From: [Mycobacterium] vasticus | GTDB taxonomy: Bacteria > Actinomycetota > Actinomycetes > Mycobacteriales > Mycobacteriaceae | Direction: 5' to 3' | NCBI RefSeq assembly: GCF_020181595.1 | Contig: NZ_CP084028.1 | Span: 426,919-490,918, forward strand | Length of the DNA: 64,000 nt | Shown here: one piece after another, positions 35,848 to 45,999 of the stretch | How the letters are laid out: each line of letters starts with the position of its first letter | Numbering within the stretch: position 1 is the stretch's first letter | The notes under the pieces: model-generated | Told to the model about the DNA's origin: nothing | Databases searched by the model: none | Seen by the model: the letters and a program-made list of their open reading frames with translations, nothing else | Program-made: the position numbers and the translations under genes

Positions 35848-36834
35848 TCAGGTTGCGTCTGCGTCGTCGGTCCCGGGCGGCCGGCCGAACTGCTCCCGGA
35901 ACGCCTCAACGGTGTAGCTCACGACGGTCGCCTCGCGGGGCGCCCGGACCGTCGCGTTGCGTGGAATGCGGACCATCGGGCCCAGCTGACCCGCGTAGTT
36001 GTCGGGTTTACCGATCTTGAGCAGCCCTTCGCCGGCGCCGGCCGAGTGCGGGGCGATCTCCACCTCGCCGTCGGTGACCACATACATCAGGTCCTCGACG
36101 GTGCCCTGTTCCAGCAGCACCGCACCGGGCCCCAGCCGCATCGGCGTCTGCTCCGGGCGGGCCGGTGTGGGCGCGGCGGTCGGCGTCAGCTGGATGACGA
36201 TGTCGGCCAGCGGCACGATCCGGGTGTCGTGGGTGGCCACCACCACCACGCGGTCACCGGCGGCCAGGCCCCGCAGCAGTTGCACCACCTCGTCGGCGCG
36301 GACGAAGTCCAGCTGTGCGGTGGGCTCGTCGGCCAGGATCAGCGGCGGGTCCAGGGCCAGCGCGCGTGCCACGGCCACCCGTTGCTGCTGACCACCGGAC
36401 AGCTGTCCCGGCCGATGGTGGGTGCGGTCGGCCAGGCCGACGCGGGTCAGCAGATCCCGGGCGCGCTCTTGCGCCTGCCACTGCGTCCAGTCGGCCGCCC
36501 ACAGCGGCACCATCACGTTCTCCAGCGCGGTCAGGCTCGGCACCAGGTTGAACGCCTGGAACACGATGCCGACGGTGCGCCGCCGATACGAGGTGATGTC
36601 GCGGCGGTTCAGCGCGGTGACATCGGTGGCCCCGAACATGATCTGGCCGCTGGTGGGGCTAAGGATGCCGCCCAGACACGACAACAACGTGGTCTTGCCG
36701 CACCCGCTGGGGCCCAGGACCACCACCAGCGAGCCGGCCGGGATCTCCAGGCTCAGGCCATGGATGGGACGCACCGGCTCCCCGCCGCCGGTGGCGTATT
36801 CGATGACCAGGTCGCTGATCCGCAGGTCGCCCAT
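35848..36834 (-). CDS. ABC transporter ATPase with C-terminal cyclic-nucleotide-binding-like domain (Rv0073-like)
   Basis: A 328-residue protein. Residues 1-225 form a LolD/MacB-type ATPase: Walker A GPSGCGKT, FQAFNLV, signature LSGGQQQRVAVARAL, Walker B LILADEPTAQLD, H-loop ATHDTR. Residues about 235-320 look like a cyclic-nucleotide-binding beta-roll (AVLLEQGTVEDLMYVVTDGE, then a C-terminal helix), though the phosphate-binding cassette is degenerate. The pair with the following permease matches Rv0072/Rv0073 in lengths and order. Only 3 bases separate it from the permease stop. Confidence 0.87.
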   Translation of the reverse strand: MGDLRISDLVIEYATGGGEPVRPIHGLSLEIPAGSLVVVLGPSGCGKTTLLSCLGGILSPTSGQIMFGATDVTALNRRDITSYRRRTVGIVFQAFNLVPSLTALENVMVPLWAADWTQWQAQERARDLLTRVGLADRTHHRPGQLSGGQQQRVAVARALALDPPLILADEPTAQLDFVRADEVVQLLRGLAAGDRVVVVATHDTRIVPLADIVIQLTPTAAPTPARPEQTPMRLGPGAVLLEQGTVEDLMYVVTDGEVEIAPHSAGAGEGLLKIGKPDNYAGQLGPMVRIPRNATVRAPREATVVSYTVEAFREQFGRPPGTDDADAT

Positions 36835-36837
36835 GTC

Positions 36838-37887
36838 TTATGGCCCCCCGAACGCCATCACCGGGTCAACGGCCACCGCGTGCCGCACCCCGGCCAGGCT
36901 GGCCAGCAGGCCGATCACCACCGCGGTCAGCCCCAGCAGCGCGAAGGATGAGCCGGTCACCGCCACCAGCATCGGGAAGGCCGGACCGATCGCCACCGCC
37001 AGCACCCCGCCGAGCACCGCCGCGGCCACCGCGACGATCACCGACTGCAGCGCCAGCCCGGTCAACACCATCGCGGTGGTGACCCCCAGCGCCTTGAACA
37101 CCGCGAAGTCACGGGTGCGCTCGAGTGCCGACAGATAGATCAGCGACCCGACGATCAGCCCCGCGACGCCCCACAGCAGCACAGACATGTACGACAGTGC
37201 CAGCTGCGCTCCGGCCAGCGGCCGCACCATGTCGTCCACCGCGGCGGCCCGGTCCACCACCCGAAATCCCTCCGGCGCCTTTGCCGGGGTGCCGCGCACG
37301 CCGATGGCCGAGACCACCGGCTGCCCGGAATACATCAGCCGTTGCGCTCCGGACACCGTCAGGAAGGCATTCGGCTGGCCGGCCAGCGTCGTCGACTTCG
37401 CCACCAACCCCACCACCCGCAGCTTGTCGGCGCCCAGCTCGACGTCGTCGCCGATGGCGCGCTTCAGGGTGGTCGACGCCAACATCTCGTTCGGCTCGGT
37501 GGGTGCACGTCCCGAGGCGATCGGCGGCATCGCCTCTTTGGGTATGCCGTAGACGTTGACGTTCAGCGGGGATTCGCCGTCCTGCAGGATCGTATTGCCG
37601 TACACCACCGGCAGTGCCGCGTCGACGCCGGCGATCTTGCCGACATCGCCGGCTTCCTTCTGCGGGAAGCGTGACGAGCCCATGAACGGGCCGACGGCGG
37701 CGGTCTGGATCACGTAGCCGTCGATGTCGAGTGAGTCGACCACGTGCTCGGCCTCGACCCGGAAGCCGTGGGTCAGGCCGGCCAGGACCAGCGTGAGCGC
37801 AAAGACCAGGCCGGTGCCGACCGCGGCAACGATGAATCGGCGCAACCGCCACTGCAGATCACGAAAAGCAGTGATGAGCATCCGCAC
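36838..37887 (-). CDS. ABC transporter permease, FtsX family (Rv0072-like)
   Basis: A 349-residue permease: one N-terminal membrane helix (about 15-37), a 190-residue extracytoplasmic domain with SSRFPQKEAGDVGKIAGV, and three C-terminal helices of the FtsX type with LERTRDFAVFKALGVT. Same length as Rv0072. First gene of the two-gene minus-strand operon with its ATPase. Such systems move lipids or signal through the wall rather than import amino acids. A start at 37887 (ATG, MRMLITAF) is used. Confidence 0.88.
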   Translation of the reverse strand: MRMLITAFRDLQWRLRRFIVAAVGTGLVFALTLVLAGLTHGFRVEAEHVVDSLDIDGYVIQTAAVGPFMGSSRFPQKEAGDVGKIAGVDAALPVVYGNTILQDGESPLNVNVYGIPKEAMPPIASGRAPTEPNEMLASTTLKRAIGDDVELGADKLRVVGLVAKSTTLAGQPNAFLTVSGAQRLMYSGQPVVSAIGVRGTPAKAPEGFRVVDRAAAVDDMVRPLAGAQLALSYMSVLLWGVAGLIVGSLIYLSALERTRDFAVFKALGVTTAMVLTGLALQSVIVAVAAAVLGGVLAVAIGPAFPMLVAVTGSSFALLGLTAVVIGLLASLAGVRHAVAVDPVMAFGGP

Positions 37888-37954
37888 GGCCGCATGTTAT
37901 CGCAGCGTGCCGATGTGGCGGCGCTCTCAGTGGCGGGGGCGGACGCGACTCCGC

Positions 37955-38012
37955 AAATACGGAATACACGGCCGGTGGAGCTCTTTTCGGCTACAAATAC
38001 ACGGGTACCCGT
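37955..38012 (+). promoter_or_regulatory. Upstream region of the PPE-SVP gene: AAATACGGA motif and 12-bp palindrome
   Basis: AAATACGGA occurs at 37955-37963, and a perfect 12-bp palindrome ACGGGTACCCGT at 38001-38012, 42 bases before the PPE ATG. The nonamer recurs at a similar distance before the other PPE gene. Candidate regulator sites; no family assigned. Confidence 0.35.
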
Positions 38013-38053
38013 TTGCTGCGGGCGGTCGTCACACCCGGGGAGGGGGTCAGCGG

Positions 38054-39421
38054 ATGAACTACGCTGCGCTGCCTCCGGAGGTCAATTCGGTGCGCATCTA
38101 CACCGGCCCGGGTTCGGCGCCCATGCGGGCGGCCGCGGCGGCCTGGGGCGCGCTGTCGGCGGAACTGCACTCGGCGGTCGCGTCGTACGAATCGGTGATC
38201 AGTGAGCTGACCGCTCAGGCGTTTCGTGGGCCGGCGTCGGTGGCGCTGACCCGGGCGGCGAGCCTTTACGCGTCCTGGATGGCGGCCACCGCGGGGATGG
38301 TGGATCAGACCACCGCGCAGGCCAACGCCGCTGCTGCGGCCTATGAGGCGGCGTTCGCCGCGACGGTCCCGCCGTCGGTGGTGGCCGCCAACCGGGCCCA
38401 GTTGCAGTTGCTGGTCGCCACAAATGTGCTGGGGCAGAACACCGCTGCGATCGCCGCCAACGAAGCCGTCTACGCCGAGATGTGGGCGCAGGACGCCGTC
38501 GCGATGTACACCTATGCCGGGGCCTCGGCGGCAGCGACCGGGCTGACCCCGTTCCAGGCGCCTCCGCAGACCAGCAATCCGACCGGACCGGTAAGTCAGG
38601 CCGCGGCGACAGGGGCCGCCGAGGCCACCTCGTCGTCGTCGAACGTCCAGTCGTTGTTGGGGCAGTTGGCGTCGGGGATCTTCGGAACGTCGAACACTGC
38701 CGCACTGCAGCCGGGGGTGGCGGCCGCGGCGGGGCCGGCGGCGAGCCTGGCGGATCTGATCACGCTGCCGAGCCTGAGCGACATCGCGGGGCTGAGCGCG
38801 GCACAGGTGACCTCGCTGATCATGTCCGGGGGCGCTTGGATGGCGGCCGATGCCAGCACACGGGAGATTCTCTATGAACAGGATCAGTTGCGGGAGGTGG
38901 AGTACCAGATCCTGCACAACATCGACCTGTTCTCCCCGTTGACCCCGTCGCGGCCGGCTGGCGCGGTACCGCTGACCTCGGCGGCGTTTCCGACGGCGGC
39001 GATCGGAGACGCGGTCACCGCCGGGCGGCTGTCGGTGCCGATCAGCTGGGCGGCCAACGCCCCGGAGATCCGGACGCTTTCCTACACCACGCCGCTGGCC
39101 GGGCCGGCCGTCGGCGCGGCGCCGGCCGGCTCGCTCAGCGGGGCCGGGACCGCCTTCAGCCAGATGGCCCTGGCCGGGATGGGCGGCAGCGCGTTGGCCG
39201 GGTCGGTCAACCGCGGGCGCGGTGACGCCGACGCTCCGAAGGTTCAGCAGCCGCAACGCCCGGCCGCCGCGGGTGATGGCGGCGACGCCGATGACGGTGC
39301 GCCCGGTCCGACGGCCATGGGGATCGCCGCGGAGATCCGCGAGTTCGCCGACCTGCGCGACCGTGGGCTGATCACCAACGACGAGTACAACGAGCAGAAG
39401 ATACGCCTGCTGGGGCGCTAG
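38054..39421 (+). CDS. PPE family protein, SVP subgroup, with SHOCT-like C-terminus
   Basis: A 455-residue PPE protein. PPE motif at residues 7-9, helical PPE domain to about 160 with the WxG-like turn FRGPAS, and the SVP subgroup motif SVPISW at 327-332. The last 29 residues ([15 protein letters not shown], then [12 protein letters not shown]) match a SHOCT short C-terminal domain, an unusual appendage. PPE proteins are exported by ESX type VII systems, normally with a PE partner; no PE gene is adjacent. ATG preceded by GGGGAGGG. Converges on the second PPE gene with a 4-base overlap. Confidence 0.9.
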   Translation: MNYAALPPEVNSVRIYTGPGSAPMRAAAAAWGALSAELHSAVASYESVISELTAQAFRGPASVALTRAASLYASWMAATAGMVDQTTAQANAAAAAYEAAFAATVPPSVVAANRAQLQLLVATNVLGQNTAAIAANEAVYAEMWAQDAVAMYTYAGASAAATGLTPFQAPPQTSNPTGPVSQAAATGAAEATSSSSNVQSLLGQLASGIFGTSNTAALQPGVAAAAGPAASLADLITLPSLSDIAGLSAAQVTSLIMSGGAWMAADASTREILYEQDQLREVEYQILHNIDLFSPLTPSRPAGAVPLTSAAFPTAAIGDAVTAGRLSVPISWAANAPEIRTLSYTTPLAGPAVGAAPAGSLSGAGTAFSQMALAGMGGSALAGSVNRGRGDADAPKVQQPQRPAAAGDGGDADDGAPGPTAMGIAAEIREFADLRDRGLITNDEYNEQKIRLLGR

Positions 39422-40845
39422 CCCGAGCCCTCCGGGCTCTCCCAGGTGTGCGGCAGCATCGGGACGGCCGTATCGTCGGAAAGATTTGTCAATCCCGTTA
39501 CTGCAGAACGTGTTTCATTTGTTCCCGTGCCGGGGAAGCCCACCGGGCCCGCGCCGCTGGCAGACGCCTTGGTCGGGGAGTCGAGGTACTCGTAGCGGTA
39601 GCCGGGGTCGACCAGGCGGTCGTGGTGCCGCCGGCGGCGGGCCTGTTTGGTAGCCGTGCCCACGGCTGCCGCCGCGGCGGGCGCCGAAGCGCGCCGGGCT
39701 TCGGACGGTGCCGACGCGCTCACCTTGGTCCGCATGCCCGCGGTTGGACCGCCGCCGATCAGGTAGGGGAAGGCCGCCGCAGCTTCCATGCCGGTGATCG
39801 GCGGCGGCATCACCGAGACACCGGCCACCGTCGCGGTCGGTGCCAGAGCGGGCGGGGCCATCGCCGGGGGCGCCGCCGCGGCAGGAGCAGGCGGGGCCGC
39901 GGCGGGAACCGAGGCGGCAGCTGCGGCCGGCGCGGGAGCCGCGGGGGCGGGCAGCACCGGAGCGGCCGGAACATCGATGGCTGCCAGTCCGGCCAGGCCG
40001 GCGGCCCCGGCGAACCCCGCCAGCGGCGTGACGGGTGCGATCAGGCCGAGCATCGACTCGGTCAGCGACGTCACGGCCGGGGCGATGCCGAGCACGATTT
40101 CACCGGCGTAGTGCGGGGCGATCGTCATCAGGACCGGGTCGCTGATGATGCTGGCGATCGGATTGTTGCCGGACAGATCGGCCTGGATGGCGTCGTTGAT
40201 CTCGGCCAGCCGGGTGGTCCACCAACTCTCCTGGTAGATGTTGCCGAAGTCCTGAGTAGGGGCCTGACCGGTCCGGTGCTGGTGATCGCGGTGCGTCGGG
40301 CTGTCGGGGTTGAGCACCGTGGGTGCCGTCGACGCGGCCGGGGAGGAGGCCACCGCGGCGCCGGCCACCGCCTGGTAGGTCGACATCGTCGTCGCCGCCT
40401 GTACCCACATCCGGGTGTAGTCGGCCTCGTTGACGGCGATCGGAATGGCGTTGACTCCGAAGAAGTTCGTCGCCTCCAGAATCCCGTGAATGGTGTGGTT
40501 GGCGGCCAACTCGCCCAGGGTGGGCATCGCCGCGAGCGCGGCGGTGTAGGCGGCCGCCGCGGTCTGGTGCTGAGTGGCCAGTGTGGTGCTGTCGGCGCTG
40601 GCCTGCGACAGCCACGTCAGGTACGGAACATTGGCTGCCACATAGGATTCCGCGCTCGGACCCTGCCATGCGCCGGCCTGCACGGTGGACAGCAGGCTGG
40701 ACAGTTCTTGGGCGATCGTGGCGTATTCGGTGCTCAGTGCGGCCCACATGCCCGCGGCCGCCAACAGCGGCCCAACTCCCGGCCCTGCGCTCAGTAATGT
40801 CGAGTGCACCTCCGGAGGTGAGGCCATCCAGATCGGCTCCGTCAT
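39418..40845 (-). CDS. PPE family protein, PPW subgroup
   Basis: A 475-residue PPE protein with the motif at residues 10-12 and the helical PPE domain to about 180. A hydrophobic, Ala/Pro-rich middle leads to the PPW subgroup C-terminal motifs GFPGT (436-440) and PMLPHTW (462-468, PxxPxxW). A basic patch [11 protein letters not shown] lies near residue 405. Expected to be exported by a type VII system. No PE partner is nearby. Lies downstream of the JmjC gene on the same strand, 90 bases apart. Confidence 0.9.
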   Translation of the reverse strand: MTEPIWMASPPEVHSTLLSAGPGVGPLLAAAGMWAALSTEYATIAQELSSLLSTVQAGAWQGPSAESYVAANVPYLTWLSQASADSTTLATQHQTAAAAYTAALAAMPTLGELAANHTIHGILEATNFFGVNAIPIAVNEADYTRMWVQAATTMSTYQAVAGAAVASSPAASTAPTVLNPDSPTHRDHQHRTGQAPTQDFGNIYQESWWTTRLAEINDAIQADLSGNNPIASIISDPVLMTIAPHYAGEIVLGIAPAVTSLTESMLGLIAPVTPLAGFAGAAGLAGLAAIDVPAAPVLPAPAAPAPAAAAASVPAAAPPAPAAAAPPAMAPPALAPTATVAGVSVMPPPITGMEAAAAFPYLIGGGPTAGMRTKVSASAPSEARRASAPAAAAAVGTATKQARRRRHHDRLVDPGYRYEYLDSPTKASASGAGPVGFPGTGTNETRSAVTGLTNLSDDTAVPMLPHTWESPEGSG

Positions 40846-40924
40846 TGCCGCCTTCCCGCATGATCCACGATGAACGGACGGATCATATCCTCAAAATCAG
40901 GGGAATATCTGGAAGTCGCCTGGG

Positions 40925-40958
40925 AATACGGAATTCTAGCGTGAATTCGTCCGTATTT
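40925..40958 (-). promoter_or_regulatory. Imperfect inverted repeat upstream of the PPE-PPW gene
   Basis: AATACGGA (40925-40932) and TCCGTATT (40950-40957) form a dyad that also contains two GAATTC sites, overlapping the 3' end of the JmjC gene. Read towards the PPE gene the sequence begins AAATACGGA, the nonamer also found before the other PPE gene, 105 bases from the start here and 91 there. Confidence 0.35.
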
Positions 40959-42144
40959 CCGTGTCATGACGGATCAGGAAGCCGCTCATGATCAGACTCC
41001 GGGTCAGCTCGATCTGCTGCGGGGCGGTCAGGCCGGGTAGATCGCCGACCCGGAACGACTCGGTGCTGCCTGACAGGAAACGCATCGCGGCGTCGTGATC
41101 CGGGCGTGCGCTGACCACCAATTGAGCGAACTGCAAACCGACGCCGTCGGCCGTCGCGACCACCCGCGAGTACAGCGGCTGCTGCTTGCGCACCACCGTG
41201 TCGGCGTCGATCCCGACGGTATCGGAGACCTGCCCGACGAGCGGGCCGCGGCCCCGTCGAACCAGGAAGTCCTGCATGGCCCCGAGGCCCTCGGCCAGCG
41301 AATCGCGATCGGCGATGGCGGCGAGCCCGTCGTGGATCAGCGCGCCCAGATTCTCCCGCACCGCCGGGTCGTCGAGATGTCTTGCGGGAAGCCGGGTATG
41401 CACGACGTCGTCGCGCAGGCTCAGCATGTGCAGCGTGTGGGTCAGCAGGGTCAGCACCGTCGGCACGTGAATCCCGACGGTCAGGTGCATCGACGCCTGC
41501 CCGGTGGTCTCGGCCGAATGCACCCGGCCCCGGGGCAGATAGAGGGTGTCGCCGGCGGCCAGGTGCAGGCTGGTCGGTTCCGGCAGACCTGCCGGGTCCA
41601 CCTCGTGCATCTGCTGCATCAGGTGCGCCGGCACTTCGTCGCCGTAGAAGTACCAGGTCTTGTCGCCGTGGACCTGCAGCACCAGCACGTCGTGGTGGTC
41701 GTAGTGCGGCAGGAATCCGGTCGATGCCGGCGGGGTGATGTAGGCGTTGACGTGGGTCGGAAAGTTCAGCTCGACCTCGACGCCGTGCGTCAGCGTCGAG
41801 TAGGAGCGCAGGTACTTCTCGATGTTGTTGCAGATGATCGTGTAGCCGTTGTACAGCTCGGCGCGTACCCGGGCCAGGTCCACCGTCCCGTCGGCCAGGG
41901 TGTACTGCTCGGGTGGCAGGTGGTCGGGCCCGCGGACCAGCTTCACCGCCGCCGGGTCGACGCGCAGCGCCGCCAGGATCTGCTCGCCCGCGTCCGGTCC
42001 GGCCAGCCGGTCGAAATAGTCGCTGCGGCCCCGCGCGATGTGGTGCGGAGCGCTGCCCCACAGTTCCCCGAGGAAGGCCGGCACCGTCACCGGCGCCAGC
42101 AGCCAGGCGAGCGGGGACGCTGGTGTGTCTGCGCTGGCCGGCAT
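40936..42144 (-). CDS. JmjC/cupin-type Fe(II) 2-oxoglutarate oxygenase
   Basis: A 402-residue protein with a JmjC-like domain. The iron triad is visible as His 147 and Asp 149 (HYDHHD) and His 209 in GRVHSAE; DKTWYFYG follows the first pair and the C-terminal part is helical, as in ribosomal-protein hydroxylases of the NO66/MINA/YcfD type. The start at MPASADTP (42144) is chosen because the longer frame adds Cys/Arg-rich sequence without similarity to the fold. Substrate unknown; a protein or peptide side chain is likely from family. Confidence 0.8.
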   Translation of the reverse strand: MPASADTPASPLAWLLAPVTVPAFLGELWGSAPHHIARGRSDYFDRLAGPDAGEQILAALRVDPAAVKLVRGPDHLPPEQYTLADGTVDLARVRAELYNGYTIICNNIEKYLRSYSTLTHGVEVELNFPTHVNAYITPPASTGFLPHYDHHDVLVLQVHGDKTWYFYGDEVPAHLMQQMHEVDPAGLPEPTSLHLAAGDTLYLPRGRVHSAETTGQASMHLTVGIHVPTVLTLLTHTLHMLSLRDDVVHTRLPARHLDDPAVRENLGALIHDGLAAIADRDSLAEGLGAMQDFLVRRGRGPLVGQVSDTVGIDADTVVRKQQPLYSRVVATADGVGLQFAQLVVSARPDHDAAMRFLSGSTESFRVGDLPGLTAPQQIELTRSLIMSGFLIRHDTEIRTNSR

Positions 42145-42272
42145 CGGCACAAAATACACCTGCCCTGGTCTCTGGCATTGTCGCCATGTGCGGGTGTTAT
42201 CGGTATGTGCACCCGCAAATGATGAGCAACGATGCTTATACGCCCGTAGTTGTGGATCGGCATTCAACTGGT

Positions 42273-42278
42273 TAGGTT
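42273..42278 (+). promoter_or_regulatory. -10 element of a probable leaderless promoter for the PGRS gene
   Basis: TAGGTT is followed by 6 bases and the ATG at 42285; no ribosome binding site is present. Confidence 0.5.
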
Positions 42279-42284
42279 CGGTGA

Positions 42285-43817
42285 ATGTCTGCTCGCCGCG
42301 CTGTGAAACCGGTCCAACTCACCTCCGTCGGGGCGTTTCTGGCGCTCGGGTTGAGCCCGCTGTCCGCCGCGCCGGCGCAGGCCGACTTCGATGACCTGTT
42401 CTCACTGGACCAGTTATTCGACCCCGCAGCGCTGCCCGACCCGGGCTCGGCCGCCGGCGACACCTCGGACCTGCCCCTCGCGGGTACCGACATCTACACC
42501 TGGCTGTCGGTGGGCGAGGTCGTCTTCGCCGGGCTGGTCCAGAACCAGCTCTACGCCACTATTCACGATCTGGGCACCCTGTGGACCATGGGGCCGGGGG
42601 CGTTGATCGACCCGATCATCAACCCGCTCTTCGCCTTTGACGGTGCTTGTGGGCTGATCTGCGACGGCGTCGACGGCACCGTGGATCACCCCGACGGCGG
42701 CGACGGCGGCTGGTTGTTCGGTGACGGCGGCAACGGCTACGGCGCCGGCAGCGACCAGAACATCGCCGCCGGAGTGGTCGGCGGCCACGGCGGCGACGCC
42801 AAGATGATCGGCAACGGCGGCTGGGGCGGCGACGGTGGTTCCAGTGCCGACGGCGGTGACGGCGGAACCGGCGGCTGGCTGCTGGGCAACGGCGGCGAAG
42901 GCGGTTGGGGCGGCGACGGGCTGGACAGCATCTCCGGCACCGCGGGCAATGGCGGCAACGGTGGGCTCGGCGGCGACGCCATCTCGCTGTTCGGCGCGGG
43001 CGGTCGCGGCGGTGACGGCGGTGACGGCGGCTGGGGCAACGCCGGCGGTGACGGCGGCAACGGCGGCAATGCCGGTGACGGTGGCCGCGCGGTGGCCGGC
43101 TTCGGTGGTCCCGGCGGTTCCGCGGGCTACGGCGGCAACGGCGGCGACGGCACCGCCGAGCACCCGGACGGCGGCAACGGTGGGGACGCCGGGGCGGCCG
43201 GCAATGCCGGTGACCTGATGTTCATGGGCAACGCCGGGCCGGGCGGCTTCAGCGGCCCCGGCGGTAACGGCGGCAACGCATTTGCCGGCTCGGACGGCAA
43301 CGGCGGCAACGGCGGCCGCGGTGGTGACGGCGGTTCGGGCGGCTACGGCGGCGTTCCCAGCCACGGCCGGGCCGCCGGTGCCGGTGGCAACGGCGGGGCC
43401 GCGGGATCGTGGGCCGGCACCGCCGGCAACGGTGGCGATGGCGGGACTGGCAAGGACGGCATGGTCGGGCACCCGGACAGTGGCGAGAGCGGCGGCGGCG
43501 GCAAGGGTGGCACCGGTGGTGCCGGTGGTGCCGGTACGGCGGCCCATCCCGACGGCGGCGTCGGCGGCATGGGGGGCAACGGCGGTGACGCCGGGGACGG
43601 CGCGGCGGCATCGGCCGGTGGTGCCGGCGGTACGGGTGGTGCCGGTGGTGCGGCGGCTGCAGGTGGATCGGTCGGACCCGGCGGCGCGGGCGGCAATGGT
43701 GGTGACGGCGGCGACGGTGCCGAGGCCGGAAAGGCCGGTGCCGCCGGAGCCGGTGGCGCGGGCGAGCCGACCGGAACCTCGGGCAAGGCAGGCACGGCCG
43801 GCACCGAAACGGGGTAG
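42285..43817 (+). CDS. Secreted PGRS repeat protein without PE domain
   Basis: A 510-residue protein. Residues 1-33 are a Sec-type signal peptide ending SAAPAQA, followed by DFDDLF as in the three PGRS-glycosidases. A linker with the junction motif CDGVDGTVDHPDGGDGG replaces the usual GADGT, and about 370 residues of Gly-Gly-X/Asn-Gly repeats follow to the C-terminus. There is no PE domain and no catalytic domain. PGRS regions are surface-exposed calcium-binding-type folds by analogy with PE_PGRS proteins. Probably leaderless. Confidence 0.88.
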   Translation: MSARRAVKPVQLTSVGAFLALGLSPLSAAPAQADFDDLFSLDQLFDPAALPDPGSAAGDTSDLPLAGTDIYTWLSVGEVVFAGLVQNQLYATIHDLGTLWTMGPGALIDPIINPLFAFDGACGLICDGVDGTVDHPDGGDGGWLFGDGGNGYGAGSDQNIAAGVVGGHGGDAKMIGNGGWGGDGGSSADGGDGGTGGWLLGNGGEGGWGGDGLDSISGTAGNGGNGGLGGDAISLFGAGGRGGDGGDGGWGNAGGDGGNGGNAGDGGRAVAGFGGPGGSAGYGGNGGDGTAEHPDGGNGGDAGAAGNAGDLMFMGNAGPGGFSGPGGNGGNAFAGSDGNGGNGGRGGDGGSGGYGGVPSHGRAAGAGGNGGAAGSWAGTAGNGGDGGTGKDGMVGHPDSGESGGGGKGGTGGAGGAGTAAHPDGGVGGMGGNGGDAGDGAAASAGGAGGTGGAGGAAAAGGSVGPGGAGGNGGDGGDGAEAGKAGAAGAGGAGEPTGTSGKAGTAGTETG

Positions 43818-43818
43818 C

Positions 43819-44202
43819 TCAGCCGGCGCGGTCGAGCAGCATCGTGTGCGCCACCCCGGCGTGCCCGAGCAGTCGATCCCAGGGCGCCCGCATTAGCCCG
43901 ACGGCCTCGCCGGTCGGCACCACCCGAGGACGAGTGACGTCGAATGTCTTGCCGCCCACCTTGATCCGCCCCCCACCGGCCGCCACTACGTTGCGCACCC
44001 AGTCCCGATCGGTGCCGTAGGGCAGTAGCACGGCCACGCCGTCGGCGGTGTGGAACACCGAGACCGGGGTGCGGTAGCGCTTCCCGGAGCGCCGGCCGGT
44101 GTGCTCGACGATCGACCACAGCGGCACCCACCCGGAGACCGGCCGAAACAGCGGATTGGTCACCACCCGGTTGAACCGAGCGCGGCGGTCGGAGAACTGC
44201 AT
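43819..44202 (-). CDS. Deazaflavin-dependent oxidoreductase, Ddn-like
   Basis: A 127-residue split-beta-barrel protein of the nitroreductase/Ddn family that uses F420. Features: HTGRRSGKRYRTPVSVFHTADG and the later PYGTDRDWVRNVVAAGGG. The sequence lacks the long N-terminal helix of Ddn itself. It overlaps nothing but lies 3 bases after the neighbouring paralogue, forming a tandem pair. Corresponds in position to Rv0523c. Stop is 2 bases from the PGRS stop. Confidence 0.83.
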   Translation of the reverse strand: MQFSDRRARFNRVVTNPLFRPVSGWVPLWSIVEHTGRRSGKRYRTPVSVFHTADGVAVLLPYGTDRDWVRNVVAAGGGRIKVGGKTFDVTRPRVVPTGEAVGLMRAPWDRLLGHAGVAHTMLLDRAG

Positions 44203-44205
44203 CGC

Positions 44206-44598
44206 TCAGCTCGCCCGATGCAGCAGCACCGCCTGCTCGAACGGCAGCCGCCCGAACGCGCGGCGGGCCGCACCGGTCACGTGCGCCGCGGCCTCGTCTC
44301 TGCTGACCACCCGCGGGTCGGTGACGGTGAAGGTCTTGCCGTGCCGGCGCATGGTGGCGCGGCCGGTGGCGGTGATGTTCTTCAGCCAGTCCCGGTCCGG
44401 GCCGTAGGTGAGCAGGATGGCTACTCCGTCGTCGGTGTTGAACACGCTCAGCGGGGTGCGGTACGGCTTCCCGGAGCGCCGGCCGACGTGTTCGAGGATG
44501 CCGAAGGACGGTGCCCAGCCCGCCCACATCCGCTGGATCGGGTTGGTGACGTGCCGGTTGAAGCGGGCCAGCCGTTGCGGTAGTTGCATGCCTGCCAT
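44206..44598 (-). CDS. Deazaflavin-dependent oxidoreductase, Ddn-like (second copy)
   Basis: A 130-residue paralogue of the following gene with the same core ([37 protein letters not shown]). The ATG at 44598 has GGAG 5 to 8 bases upstream; starts at 44637 or 44589 are possible. H37Rv has a single gene (Rv0523c) at this place, so this is probably a local duplication. Activity on F420 is inferred from family. Confidence 0.83.
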   Translation of the reverse strand: MAGMQLPQRLARFNRHVTNPIQRMWAGWAPSFGILEHVGRRSGKPYRTPLSVFNTDDGVAILLTYGPDRDWLKNITATGRATMRRHGKTFTVTDPRVVSRDEAAAHVTGAARRAFGRLPFEQAVLLHRAS

Positions 44599-44685
44599 CA
44601 AACTCCGGGTGCCTGCTCCGCTCAACCCCCGAAACAACTACACCCTGTAGTCGGCTTGGTCGCGCGAGCTGGGACACTGAGGGCT

Positions 44686-45998
<1,313 letters not shown>

Positions 45999-45999
<1 letters not shown>

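Noticed and set aside
40936-42267. Longer JmjC protein starting at 42267
   Set aside because: The additional 41 residues are Cys/Arg-rich and unlike the family, and the extension would reach to within 17 bases of the PGRS start.
42414-43547. A minus-strand frame of 377 codons inside the PGRS gene
   Set aside because: Antisense of PGRS repeats; only Val/Ala repeats, no start signal.
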